A stretch of DNA of 64,000 nucleotides. It comes from Zeugodacus cucurbitae. Its lineage: Eukaryota > Arthropoda > Insecta > Diptera > Tephritidae. The stretch spans positions 17,715,501 through 17,779,500 of the forward strand of contig NC_071667.1 in NCBI RefSeq assembly GCF_028554725.1. Direction: 5' to 3'. The position numbers and the translations under genes are program-made. Position 1 is the first letter of the stretch; each line of letters starts with the position of its first letter. The notes under the pieces are model-generated. The model was not told the origin of the DNA. It searched no databases and saw only the letters and a list, made by a program, of their open reading frames with translations. Of the stretch, positions 13,701-28,700 are shown piece after piece.

Positions 13701-16700
13701 TGCAGCAGAGGATGATGCCACGCAGCAGGCACCGAAAACATTAAATGCAATAAAGGGAAATACTCGTTGTAGTTAATGTATTCGTGAGTGGCAAGAAATT
13801 TGTTGCATTGGCTAGTCTTACAAGTAAAGACAATATTGTATTATGGACTCAGACTGGCTGAAACTAAGAGTTAGTTAGAAAGGGTATTGATTGATATTTA
13901 GCAGCTCATACTAGGAGTTTAATAAGTCAGAGCTGGAATTTACCTATAACAAATAATTACTATACCAATTACGGTCCTACCCATCGTGACATGAAAAAGT
14001 ATACGCCAGTAATCCACGAAGTTTTGACGAAGCCGAGGACATTTGAGCCATGATCACAGCCATATCGTCCGAAATACTCGAAAAAGAAACAAAAATCACA
14101 GCAAAGGCTAGGTTGGCTTCTTCATCTTGACTGGCGTAGGCAACGCTTACGCGGTTATAGCCGAGTCCACAACAGCGCGCCACTCTTTCCACGTTTTGGC
14201 TGTTTGGGGCCAATTGGTAATACCAAGTGAAGACAGGTCCTTCTCCACCTGGTCCTTTCAACGGAGTGGAGGTCTCCCTCTTCAGCGGCTTCCTCCATCG
14301 GGAACTGCATCGAACTCATTTTCGTCCATTCGAACAACATGACCTAACAAGCGTAGCTGCTGTCTTTTTATTCGCTGAGCAATGTCTCTGTTGTCGTATA
14401 ACTCATTTAGTCCATCGTTCCATCGACTGAGGTAGGACATTTCAATTGCCTAGGCTGGCATTGTTGGTGTTGTTAACGCTGGTTCCCAAGTAGACGAAAG
14501 TATCTACGACTTCAAAGTTATAACTGTCAACAGTGACGTGGCAGCCAAGACGCGACTGTTTGTTTAAAGACAGGAGATATTTCGTCTTGTCCTCGTTCAC
14601 CACCTGACCCATACCCTTCGCTTCCGTATCCAGTCAGGAAAATGCGGAACAAACGGCGCGGTTGTTGCTTCCGATGATATCAATATCATCGGCGTACGCC
14701 AGCATATTAGATTAGGTTAACAACAAAGACAACGGTTATTATGAACAAAGAAGTTGGCGCATCCTATTACGATCTTAAGAAATACACTGGAATTGCAGAC
14801 AAACTTAGATTATCCTTAGTAACTTTAACTAAAGCTGATGTTATTAAAATTTTGCTTACAATTAACATTCTTAATACTTTTTCATTATTTTAATTTTGAG
14901 TTCAACTCTAAGTGCATTGAAACTCTAAAGTCCAAGGTTAGTGTTGGTGCTTCCTATTTGTCTCGCTTTGTAAAGTCATGTACAAACGTTGACAAAATAT
15001 AACATTCCGGTGATAGCTTCTACATTATAATACATGTATTCTAAATTAAATATTGACCGTTTACTTGCATTCGAATACGAGGTCAGTTTGAAAAAACAGT
15101 AAAATTTTTAAATTCTCACTCGCTGAATTTAAATTCAAACAGGCGATTATAGATAATCACCGTTTTAGTTATTATTCTACATAAATAATTTCTAATTTTT
15201 ATACTCTCACAACAAAAGTTGCTAAGAGAGTATTTTTTGTTCACATAACGGTTGTTTGTAAGTCATAAACCTAAACGAGTTAGATATAGGGTTATATATA
15301 TCAAAATGATCAGGATGACGAGACGAGTTGAAACGGATGTCTGTCTGTCCGTCCGTCCGTCTGCCGTGCAACGGATAACTTGAGTAAAAATTGAGATATC
15401 TTAACGAAACTTGGAACACGTATTCCTTGGCACCCTGAGGAGGTTGCTTTCGAAAATGGGCAAAATCGGACCATTGCCACGCCCACAAAATGGCGAAAAC
15501 CGAAAACCCATAAAGTGTATTCCTTGGCACCCTGAGCCATTGCCACGCCCACAAAATGGCGAAAACCGAAAACCCATAAAGTGTCAGAACTAAGCCATAA
15601 ATAAAGTTATGAAAATTAAATTTGGAACATAGGATGGTATTAGGGAGGGGACATTCGGATGTAATTTTTTTGGAAAAGTGGGCGTGACCCCGCCCTCAAA
15701 TAGATTTTTTGTATATAACTCGCAAACCAATAAAGCTATATAAACCAAACTTTCTGCGGTCGCTTTTTCTAGCCGTTTCCTTATACAGTCCAAAAAAAAA
15801 AAAGAAATCGGATAATAACCACGCCCACCTCCCATATAAAGGTTAGGTTGAAACTGACTAAAAGTGTGTTAACTCACTAACGAGAAAAGTCAGAAACACT
15901 AAATTTTACAGAAGAAATAGCAGAAGGAAGCTGCACTCAGATTTTTTTACAAAATGAAAAATAGGCGTTGCATCGCCCACTTATGGGTCAAAAACCGACA
16001 GATTTCAATGAAATTTGGTACATAATACCTTCTTGACACCCTGATGACACATGTGAAAAATGGATGAAATCGGTTCATAACCACGACAACTTCCCATATA
16101 ACTCAATTGTGAATTCCATCTGATTCCTTCACTTTATAATGTAAACATAAGGAACCAATGAAGATAGCGGAATAAAACTTTACACAATTAGTGCATATCA
16201 TCTCTGGCTTCACTTGAGAAAAAATTGTCGAAAACGGACAATAACTTTTCAAGGCCCCTGTTATCGAACATGTTGAACTCCGCGCCTAAGTGTAAATTTT
16301 AACCAAAAATATGGATAAATCTCTCTGATTAATTTAATGTAATTCAGAGGAAATTGCTTTATTCTAATAGTGTGTTTCTGTTCCAAAAATTATTAAAATC
16401 GGATAATAACATCTCCTAGCTATAGGTTTTTCAAAAATATCATCCCCTAGCTCCCATATACCTAATTATAGGTTTTTCAAAAATATGGCTTTAATCTGCA
16501 TATATGTATTGGTTAATATGTGAGATATCTTAACGAAATTAAGTGAGTGTATAGTCTTGGATATAGTGTACCTTGCTGGTGAAAATGAATGAAATCGGTT
16601 CAGGAATTACCTCAGCCCTCATACACTATATAGGACGATTTTCGTTATTCTTTAGGCCGAATTTATAGGTAAATTTGTGTGCTATGTAAATAAAATTTCT

Positions 16701-19700
16701 TCAATAAATTGCGAGAGTATAAAATGTTCGGTTGCACCCGAATTTAGCCTTTCCTTACTTGTTTTTTCAGAAAACTTCCATGTTACAAATCCATAACCGT
16801 GGAACAAAGCACGTATTACGTTCAAGCTTATACGCTTTTTTGCACATTTAGGTACGCATGTTGAATATACAAGGGCATATCAAAAAGAAAAACTGCTAAA
16901 ACACAATGCAGCGAACCTTACGAATGCATAGCACCTTACGGGCATTCATGCATTGATGGTCAGCTGATCCAAAAACAATATGGTAGGGGCACGAAACGGA
17001 AATCAATGCGAGTAGAGTAGAATGCACTATTGTCTCGCTGAGTTTTTACTGTGTGTCTTAAACGGCAGCAGACAAGAGAAATAGCAAACACGTTAACCAA
17101 GGCGTATGCAGCAAATAAACCGCCACAAATTGTATGTGCGAGCATGTGAGTGTGTTGTGTGCTTATAAATTCTGTAACTCCTTGAAATCGTAAAGCAATG
17201 CTCAATGTTGATTTACAGTATTTTTATGCTACTTCAACTGCTATTAAATAAGAATAATAGTCCAGCTTTATGTACTATGTGTGTTTAGAGATTTGTGGGC
17301 GGCTTTAATAATGTATGGCCAATGTTTTGTATTAAATGCATCAAAATCGTGTGAAGTGAATTGCTGAGCTTTAAAGAAATATATTGCGCCAGTTAACTGT
17401 CCGCATAAAACGAAATATAAATTATATGGGCCTACTCGTACTAACCTATACACTTCATCATGAGTAACGGTAGACTGCCACAAGTAATGAAAATGTGGCA
17501 AACACTTTAATGTACATGAAATATGTGAGTCGCTTAAGTGATGCCATTGCGTATGAGTAACATATATATATTAACGTCATTGTCCACTAGTTAATTAGAT
17601 GGCGAATATTCTGAAATGACCTCTCTGAATATAGAAATAATTTTCAAAAAACTTGTTCTTAATATATTTCTTCATTGATTACAAAAAAAAACTATTAAAT
17701 AAAATAAAATTCTTACACATTTTAAAGTGTTTCGCAATAAAATTAATGTCTTAAAATTAATGTCTTAAAATTTGGAGAATACTAAAAAATTTAATAAAAA
17801 CCTAACAACCACAAATAATCTAGAAATTTTGTACCTACACCAACCAAAAAACTATCATAAATTGCTTTCAAATAATTTAGGAAGCCTTCACACTGCTTCT
17901 TGTGCTCTCGCCTTCATATCAGTAGGCCAATTTATCGCACATATTCAATAAACAACTAGAACAATTTCAAATCCATTTGCATAATGTTATAATAAACTGT
18001 GATTCATGAATGATAATGGACTTAGAAAGCAGTTAAGAAGCGGCGTCACACAAGAGTACGCATATTAAGTTTTATTACGTATACGACCCGGCTTACTGGG
18101 TATGCATGAGTACGTATTTGAAATCAAAAAATCAGTTTGTTTGTATAAAATGTGTGAAGAGTGTATAATATAAACATATAAAAATTATAAATTGCTCTTC
18201 CTTTTAATTGAATGTAATTATAAGGAATGTTGAACCAATAAAATTTAATGAAATGCGTTGAACCGTAATCTACTTATATAATTTCTACACCCTTTTATTA
18301 AGATATTTCACGCGATAACCGATATATCCATTAAACAAATACCAAAATTAGACCTGAACTCACGGAACCCTGACAATATAAATAACCTAATGTGATCCCT
18401 TAAGATGTAAACAAACATTGCATCACGTGCCCTTATTTGTAAATAAACCCACATGATATCTCTAAATAAACCTAACCTCCACTTGAACACTTAAAAGGTC
18501 CTTCTAAATATTAACAAACCTGACCTCAACTGCTTTTTCTAAACGTATACAAACTTGCCGCTTTTTATATCAAGCACAATGTTCCGACCAAAATTTAAAC
18601 AAACCCTTACCAAAAGTCAATGACCTCGACTAAAACGTAAACAAACTCTGGTCAAAGGTCAAATACCTTGGCCAAACTGTAAACAAACACCGGACAAAGG
18701 TCAATGACCTCAGCTAAAACGTAAACAAACCCTGGCCAAAGGTCAATGAACGTGACCATAATGTAAACAAATCCTGGTCAAAGATCAATGATTTCGACTA
18801 AAATGTAAACAAACCCTGGTTAAAGGTCAAGGACCTCGACCAAACGTAAACAAACACCGGAAAAAGGTCAATGACCTCAGCCAAAATGTAAACCAACCCC
18901 AACCTCGGCCACAATGTGAACAAACCCCGACCAAAGGCCAATGACCTCAGTTAAAGCGTCGTTGACCTCCGTCAAAATGTAAACAAACAAAGGTCAATGA
19001 CCTCGATCAAAATGTAAACGAACCCCAGCCAAAGGTAAATTTTTTGAGGTTCTCGTGACGTTAAGATTGTTTACATTTTGAGGAGTCACATGACATCAGA
19101 TTTGTTTTCATTAGGGGTATATTTTTTCAGGATAAATGTTAGGGCTTGCTTATATTTTATGTGTTCGCATGGTGCCAAGTTTCTTTATACCTGGGTTTAA
19201 GGTCACGTGCGGTCAAAATTTTGAGATTTAATTTTGCAAGTTATTTTACATTTTGAGAGGTCATGTGAAACAGAACATTTATGGGGTGATTTTAATTTTT
19301 TATTTTTGAGCAGTACGTTAGTTAGTTACGGGTCACCTTAAGCCAAGTTAGTGATTTGGGCAAATTGGTCAATGAATTACCCTAGGTGAATATAATATTA
19401 AGGTAAATATAATTATTTTCACCGAATATAACGATTCATTTGTGAGATATATTAATAATATTGAGTATATATATTTTGCGAATGTATATTTGCAAAGACG
19501 CAAAAAATTATGATGAAAATATTTCTTCTGAATTATTTTAGTAAGCATATCCGAGATATTGAGCAATATTTTCGGTAAAAGATTAGGCACAGACACTGAG
19601 GTCCTCATGATCGGTATTTGTGACCTTGAAAAGCTATAGTCCGATTTCGAAAATTTTATTTCAACTATGCCACAACTACAATTCAGTATTTGTTTTATTC

Positions 19701-22700
19701 CGATATCTTGACTAGGCTTGATTTATGTAATGTAAAGTGAACAAATGCAGGAAGTAAACGTGGTTTGGACCGATTTTTGCCAATTTCAAACAGAGATATT
19801 AGTATTTGAATATGATTTTTGACACAAAAGAGTTTCAGTAATTTCAAAAAAAATTTATATGAAAAGTGGGCGTGAATATAAAATGATTTCAGCCATTTTC
19901 ATTCAAGTTATCGTTTGCATGGACTGACGGCCGGACAGACACTCAATATCTAAGTGGATGAGCTTTAGTTGTTACAAACAACCGTTATTTGAATAAAACT
20001 ATTATACTCTTTGTGCAACATGTTGCACGAGTATAAAAACTACTTGCCACAAAATTTGGGATACCATTTTTTATGTAAATACAAGGGAAGTATAAATTTA
20101 CAAATAGTTACACACATTTAAACACGAACACAAACTTTAAAATGCAATAATAATGAAAGCTTTTGAAACATATGTATGTATGCATATGTACATACATAAC
20201 TATGTACGAATGTGTATGCATGCGAAATAAGCAAAAAATAATAATGGACGAATTCAAAAATAAACATAAACATAAACAAAATTGCTCACAAATAGCAACA
20301 GATTGGCAGACGAGCAAAACAAAACAAAAATTCACAAAGTTACAATTGCCAGACGTACTCTTTGACTGTCTGCTGTGGTGTTTCTTAAGATGTGTGTATA
20401 TGTGTGTTTGTTTGGACGTGAATAGTGAGATTAGAAAGTGCACAACATCACGTTTTTAGACAAGCGTACATCATAAGATTTGTTGCTACATGTGTTTCTT
20501 TAACCTTTTCCACACACACTCACATCATTTATATGTTTGTAACTATGTATGTATAGGTTGGTGACGCAGCGTCAGCAATAAGTTAAGATGTGAAATGTTT
20601 ATTTAATAAACCGGAGTCGCTTCCTCTGACACAGTGAATGTGTTTTTTATCTATCGAAGATGAATTTTTATTGTGTGCATTGGTAGTGGTTCATTAAAGT
20701 GACACTTCAAATTTATTTCTTGTAGCGAAACTTAGCAAATTTTTTGGCACTATTTGATTGGCAATATGATACATATGGAATTTGAAACTTTTCTGCTGCG
20801 AGAAATCTTCACGCATACATTAAAGCACGATTCTTTTCGTGGAAGAGCCCATGGTTGTTCTACTTTAATCTGCTGGAAATGTATGGTTAAAAAAATAGTT
20901 TTATATATGTACTACATAATAGTACCATAGATAACCATTCTTATTTGCCACCCAAAGCTAATTGAGGATCGAATTTTCAAGCCTTTAAATATTATATTAT
21001 TATAAAAATGAAATACAACTTTGCGACAAAGTTATAACAATATATATACATTCTTTGTCTGCGATTTGCTATATTTTTGGATAATTAAATGCTACGGTAG
21101 ATTACGCTGCTAAAAATATCAATCCGCTGATTAAACTTACCAACTTCTTATTAAAAGATTAGGTTAGGTTAGGTTACTCTGGCAGGCTACAACGCCACAC
21201 ATAGACCAATTTTGGTCCTTTGTGAAACCAGATGGAGTGCCGTCACTTGGTTAATGAGGAGTAGTCATCCTTTAGGATGCCAGCGCTTGTTGCGAATGTC
21301 AAAAGGCTTAGTGGCTTTACCAACAAAATCTCTTCCAGATTAACGTACTGTGCAGCCCCCAAATGCTGAAGCCGTTGTCTTGATAATGCATTACATTCAC
21401 AGAAGAGTCGCTCCATTGTTTCTCTGGTGCCTTGCTCTTGACATTTCCTGCAGCCTTCACGATCTATCAGCCCCATCTTGTAGGCGTGCGCCGCCACAAG
21501 ACAGTGACCAGTGAGTATGCCGATCATATTCCTACATTTGCTTCTATCGAGCGCCAATAGAAATTTCGTGTACTTCTTATCTACCGCCTTGCACATAACT
21601 TTTACGGTTTTGCATCCCGGTATGTTCTTCCAGCGCGTTTTGAACTTTTTTACCAAGTTTCTGTCTAGATCATCATATAGACAGTGTATAGGTCTATCAA
21701 CTTTCATCATATTTTCGGATGACAGTTTTACGCCTCGTTTGGCAATCTCGTCCACTATCTCGTTACCTTCTATGCCCTTGTGGCCTGGCACCCAGTAGAA
21801 TTGAAGTCGCCTATTTCTGGCGACATCATCCACTGCTGTCCTACCACTTAAGACACTTTTGGCCGATATGCTGAAGGATGATATTGCCTTGATTGCCGCC
21901 TGACTGTCTACGTATATGTTTACTTTAGAATATCTTGTTGGTGCGCTTAAGGATAGCTCAGCGGCTTTTCCAATTGCAAACACCTCCGCTTGAAATATAC
22001 TGCAGTGGTCCGGTAGTTTGAATGGTTGCCTTATACCTAACTCCGGGCAGTATATCCCCGCGCCTACTCCGTGCTCCATTTTCGAGCCATCCATAAATAT
22101 GTTTAAATTTCTGCGTGCGGGTGCTATGCCCTTACGCCAGCCATCTCTTTCTAGGTTCACTTTGAACATTCTTTCCCATTTGAAAGATGGGGTCAGGTAG
22201 TCGGTGTCCGCCAAACTGCCATTACCCACTGAACTATGCCCAAAGGTTCTATACTTAAATTCTCCTGCTGCCATAAGGCGCCCCGCCGATTTTGTCGCGC
22301 TGTTTTCAGCGAAGAAATCTATAGGCGGCAGGTTTAGTATTATTCAAGAGCCGCCGTTGGGGTGGTTCTTAGTGCTCCCGTTATGCAAGGTTAGGTTGTA
22401 CCCAGCATTTGCCTGCACGCATATAAAGCATTGCTGGCCTTTTTTACTTCTTATGAAAAACAAAAATAAAAATATATAGCAGCTGATCAGTTATCGAGTA
22501 GCCGGTATTGTAAAAGGCAAAAAAGGGTTTTTCAATAAAATTTTGATTGATCAATTAATTTGGCTATCTAAAAATGCTATTCACATAAAAAGCCCAAAAT
22601 ATCTAACTTTAAATTGCCATTGCCATCTGCGAAAACAAAAGAAACACCATAATTACATATATGCCACCAGAAATAACTGTGCCAACACAGATTCTCAAAT

Positions 22701-25700
22701 AAAACACTTTAGTAGGACCCAATTGAAACCCATTTGCTATTAACAGCAACATTGCCCTTATTGTGAAAATAAATCTGTTTTCCTCTAATTAACAAAAGTC
22801 GCAAATTTAATTACAAACAACTGAAGTGTGATAAAATGATATAAATACACGTAGTTTTATATGAAAAGTTTTTAATTTATCATTTCAAAATCTTAAGGTC
22901 ATCTGCACAGAGTTAATTTGTGCCACTGCCACGCAGTTTACAACTTCCCGGCAATGTGAATGTGGGTTAATTACTTTGTGCGACGTTTGCAAGGAGACCA
23001 GTTAAAGCTTTCATGATTGCATTATTAAAGTACAACAAAAGGAAAGTGGTTGAGCATTGATTAAGACGGCCAAGACTACTACACGTATATTGTAAAACTA
23101 GAGAACTAGCGGTGATTACTTGTATACCCCAATACAGTTCGTTGTATAATCCTTTTAAACTACTAACTGGGCCGTTGCCTCTGTAGTCTATTTTAAAACT
23201 ATGTATATACTTCGAAAATTACAAAAATGCTTATTGAACTAATCCTTAAAGCTTTATATAAAGATAAATTAAATATGCGCATAATAAACGTAGCATTCCA
23301 AGAATGATCTGAACGACACGAGACCAATAATGGATAGCACCAAGGCATTAAAATAGGCATCAAATGATCAACAAATCATCTCCAATGCAGGATTAGAGAC
23401 TAACGCCAGTATTCTGCGAGCAGTCTCAAGTCTCTAATAGATACGAATCTGTGGTGATATGTATTTAGTGACTCTTTGGTATTCTAGTGAGTTTATCTCA
23501 TCTCTAATTGAGCAATATCAGTCTCTAATTTGTGATTTGCTCTAAATCAGATCACAAAACCAATATTTCCATAATATTTCCGTTCTTTCTGAGAGATTAT
23601 GAATACGTAATTCCACATCGGTTTATTTAACCTTTATGTGCTCGGTAGTCTACATTTGTAGCATTTTTGCAGAAAAAGTTGAATAAAACAATTTTTTCAT
23701 AACAACATGGTCCGAAATTTTCAGTAGCTTCCTAAAAATCAAGTCTAAGCAGCTTTGGTCGCTAACACGTAAAAAATATAGTTTACAGCACCCCCCAGCC
23801 CTACTTTTCAAAATGACCATCTCCTGGCGGTTAGTCTACAAATGTAGACAACATATAAAATGTATGAAAATTCATATCACTCAACTCTAATTTTTTGGAA
23901 AAACAACAATAAATATGTCTGGGCATGCCTCAAACCGAGTCGTTAAACGGTAAGAGTACCTTTTCCATGGAATGGATGATATAAAAGAAAATTGTAAACA
24001 CAGGCTAGGGTACGAAGAGCTTCAAAACCATATTGAGAATTCGAGGTTGATGAAGAAGCAGAAGAGGGACTAGATTTTGATGATTCTACTGATGATTACG
24101 TACCACCTGGTATAAATCCCGAAGAATTTGATGCTGAAAACGAAATGATACTGGAAGAAGACGATATTCGATCCGATGAGCTGGTTTACCCTTGGCAAAA
24201 CACCGGAAGAACCATAATCTGTGATAACTTTTTTACTTCATTGAATCTGGCTAGGCATTTGATGTCGAAAGGGCTCTCTCTTCTTGATACTGTTCGTCAA
24301 AACAAAACATTTGTGCCAAATGAAATGAAAGCAGACCGCAAACGAGCAGAACTGTCAACAATTTTTGACTTTCTTGAATCAAAATTGGCGTTGGTATCTT
24401 ACGTGCTAAAGAAGGGAAAAGCTGTTATACTGTACGCCCTTGACAAATGCTATTGTACCTGAGAAGAAAAACAAGCAAGTATATCCTTGACTACAATACT
24501 ACCAAAGGAGGCGTTGATGCAATGGACAAAATGCTTTCTGCATATTCCACTAAACGGAAAACTTTGCTTTGGCCTTTAGCAATGTTTTCTAACATGTTAG
24601 ATATAAGCGCTCAAGCCGGATTCATTATATATTCGGAAAACAACGACCATATCCAACAAACAGACAAACGACGAAAGTTCCTGCGATGCCTTGCAAAACA
24701 GCTTTTCATGCCAGCCATTGAACAGCACTCTGAAAATCCAAGGGTATCACTCGGTAGTTCTCTTGTTTCCTGTACTACTGAGAACCACTTGACTGATATT
24801 TCCAACGACTTTCAACCTATGCTTCCTGTTCGTTGTCAAAATTGTGAAGCTGAAAAGCGTAAAACCACACGCAAGATTTGCAGTTGGTGTAAAAAACCCG
24901 TATGTGAAACACATGCTACAACATATACTTTGGGTAAATGTTGTACCAAGATTGATATTTAAACATTTTCAACTTAACTATGTATCTAAAAATCATATAT
25001 TACTTAATTAAAATGCATTCAAGTATAAAACTCTTCGTGCCAGTGTTTTTGTTCATATATTGACATAGTTTTCCATACAAATACATAATTGCTACAAATG
25101 TAGACTTACGACCGCCATCGTAAGTTTACAATCCCGAGCACATAAAGGTTAAACATACTTTTTGTTCATAAATTTTTAACCTTTTGGCATTACGAGAAAC
25201 TCTAACTGAGTGATTTGCTCATATCAATTTCTTATTTTTATTGATTTATTGACTTCGTCTGAACTTAACCCTACCCTACTTGAAACATACTATTATTATG
25301 TCTGTATGGGTACTCTGCACATAATTATTGTCTGCTATTTTATGAGGTATTTGTTATTTTTCCGATTTTTCTTTTATTTTTTCTAATATTGCCTCGTGCA
25401 CCAGACATCATCGGTCAGGGAATCCCTCAGCTGCATACAAACGCATTTGTTGAATAACAAATTAATTTATGTAGTTCTAGTCAGTATTATTTGTTGTTGT
25501 TACAATTTTACACTTCACTGTTTTGCGGTATTCCCAAAACAATAGCCATAAGCAACTCTTTCATTCTCCGCATATCGATTTTACTTAGACGCCCTCGAGT
25601 AGCAACTAAATCGTCCTTGTGCGCATGAAATTGAATATTTTCAACCAGTTTGTTTAGGAATTTTCACACAAAAATTGCAAGCAAATGTTGTAGGAGTGCA

Positions 25701-28700
25701 AACCATATTCACGCATGAATGCAATAATGTTATTAACAAGAATGTGATTCCTCCCGCGAAACATGTCACCCTTTGCCTCTCGCCTTTGCATCACGCCTAT
25801 ACAGAAGCGCACCCCTGTGCGAGCATGTGCAACCTTTCCAACTTTTTTTTGTTATTGTAATCAGTGTTTTCACTTTTTGTGTTTGTATTGTATTTGCTTT
25901 TCGGAATCCACTCAAATAAATTCGTTGGCAAAACAGACAAATCCAAGACAGATAAGAAATATTTACGCTTTCATGCAAATTTCTTCACACGAGTATAAAA
26001 AAGAACGGGAGCACAAAAAATGTAGTTAAGCTACGTGGGCGAAACAATGATGGTGACGTAGAGGCGTTGCTGGCTGACAGGCGTGTTCGGAATTCATTAG
26101 TAGGCGCTCATATCAAAGTTATGCCACAAAATTAATGAACCCAAAGCCAGAACGAGTATAAATAAGCAGAAAAATAAAACAATTCAAAGTATGAAATGTG
26201 ACTACTTTGGAAAAGAGTGTATTAGTAACAGTTATGAAGATTGTGTCAGTTTTGCAGTTGTATGCCTCACTCTCTCGAATTATGTTAAAGGTTCAATGAT
26301 TGATTCAAAATTCCATTTCGCCCTTCATCAGGTTAACATTCGGAATAGAAGAAGCAACTCGAATGTGTGCTTTAATGTGGAACAGATTGATCCAGCAGTT
26401 ACTGAAATTAAAATTTCTCCAGTTCCAACCAGCTCTCTTAATGATCAAAATTCGTTCCCCCGAATATGAAACTCGGTTTCTTTTAGGCGACAGTAATTGT
26501 CACACTGCTTGTATATCATCTGGTTTAGATAGGATTCGCCCAGAATATGAAGATGGTTTCCTATCATTGAGTTTTGATAGGATCTAATTAAAATCGGTCC
26601 ACTATATCTCAAGAACTGTTTTGAATCACTGTTTTTCAAAGTGTTATATTCTTGATGAAACCTGATGATGATGTCTCGAATAATTCTTCAACAAATAAAC
26701 ATCGATAAGGTCGGAAGAAATATTTTTTGAAAATATTTATCTAACAAAAGCCACGCTCTTTGGTTTGATATAGTCGAATGAGGGTCACACCCATTTTTAA
26801 TTCTTAAAAAAAAATAAATTATAATATTTTTGGTTGAATGTCAAAAGGCCATTTTGACATATTTGGCAAGGTTAAATCCATAACATGATTTCTAAGTATT
26901 CGTTAAAAGGCTACCAAATAAGTTGTGTAAGAGAAAAATATTTAGTCTCCATTTTGAACAATGCGACGTTTTTAAGTTTTTCAACGTTGACTCCCTGGAT
27001 TGCAATACACATACATATATTACGAAAATTATCCGAGAAACATATTTTCTTGTGTTTTGTTTTCATATAATGTTAATCAGAAGCATTGAGAAAGATTTTG
27101 AAGAGCTATCTGATCTACGTAATCACATTACCGACCTCTGTTTTCAATGTTTTGGGTCTCGTCAGTTTCATTTGTATCATGGCCACTGCAAGGCTGCTTA
27201 AAAATTGATTTTCTGTTGCCGTTACCAATAGTCATAACATGGTTCGTTTAGATGTTAAGTTTTCCGAGTATTTACTTGCCTTCTGCAAAGCATGGAAAAG
27301 TAAAATCGCTGATCAGTTCTAAATGCAATTGGCTCGTATTGTAATACGAAAACTCAATTATCATATGTATGTTTGATCATTTTTACGAGTACACATTCTT
27401 ATTAATTCTGACAAACCAATAGCCACGTAAACCTAGCTGCCTATTAATTTCGTTGGCATACGTAATTTCTTTCATTGAAACTACTATAGACAATTTGTGT
27501 TACGAATATGTAGTTCTGGCTCATGTCACATATTTTGCTATTATGTTAATTGACTACTTCTCCTTTAAGACTAAATTTTAAGTAAGAATATTTTTAGGGA
27601 AAACGAAAAAGCTAAATTAAACAAGTAAGGAAGGGCTAAGTTCGGGTGCCACCCAACTCTCCCAATTTAGTTTTTTTGTTTATTAATATAACAAAAAATT
27701 TGACCCACATATTCGGCATATATATGGTATAAAGTCCCTTGAAAGTTTGAAAATCCTAATATTAAGTATATGGGAGTTAGGTGAAGTTATGACCCGATTT
27801 CATGTATTTTAGGCACGGATACATTATATTAGAATAAAAATATTCCCTCTGAATTTATTCAAAATATCTGAGAGATTCACCTATATTTTCGTTAAAAAAT
27901 GTATTCGAAGCTCTAAGGTCCTCATATTCGATGTATGAGGCCTTGAATACTTATGGTCCGATTTTGGCGATTTTTAGAGGAGCGATGCCACACTATAAAT
28001 GCAGTATTTGTGCAAAGTTCTATTCCGATATCTGCACTGGTGCTTCCTTTATATATTGTAAAGTAAACGATTCAGATTGGCTTCAAAGTTCTGGTATATG
28101 GAAAGTAGGCGTGGTTGTTAACCGATTTGGCCTATTTTCACAATATATAACTGGGATGCAAGGGAAATATTACAAACCTAATTTCAATTGGTTGAAATTG
28201 GTCGAGTAGTTTCGGAAATATGGTTTTTGACCCATAAGTGGGCGGAAACACGCCCATTTAAAATTTTGTTTACAATTTTGAATGCAGCTCTTCTGTGCCT
28301 TCTTTATAATGAAATTTAAGGCTTCTGTTGGTTTTCTTTACCGAATTAAAGCATTTTTAGTAGTTTTCAACGTAACCTTTGTATGGGAGGTGGGCGTGGT
28401 TATAATCCCATTTTATTAATTTTTGGACTATATAAGGAAATACCTGAGAAAAACGACTCATTCGTTGATATAGCTTTAGTAGTTTACGAGATATGAACAA
28501 AAAACTTAGTAAGGGGCACATAACGGTTGTTTGTAAGTCCTAAAACTAAACGAGTTAGATATAAGGTTATATATACCAAAGTGTTCAGGGTGACGTGTAA
28601 AGTTCAAATCCGGATGTCTGTCCGACCGTGCAAGCTGTAACTTGAGTAAAAATTGAGATATCGTAATGAAACTTGGAACACGTATTCCTTGGCACCATAA

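Noticed and set aside
18597..19045. Direct-repeat array that superficially resembles a CRISPR array
   Set aside because: Eukaryotic context, no unique spacers of constant length, and the whole 42-bp unit is repeated.
20108..20459. Two overlapping long frames on opposite strands
   Set aside because: Low-complexity AT/ATG-rich sequence; residues dominated by Cys/His/Tyr from TATGTA repeats; no domain.
21158..21176. TTAGG repeats as an interstitial telomere
   Set aside because: Fewer than four units and located exactly at the 3' end of a non-LTR element; better explained as its tail.
26191..26587. Overlapping frames of 92 and 95 codons in the Lgr3 intron
   Set aside because: No recognisable family, no splice or promoter context, and overlapping frames of similar length suggest chance.
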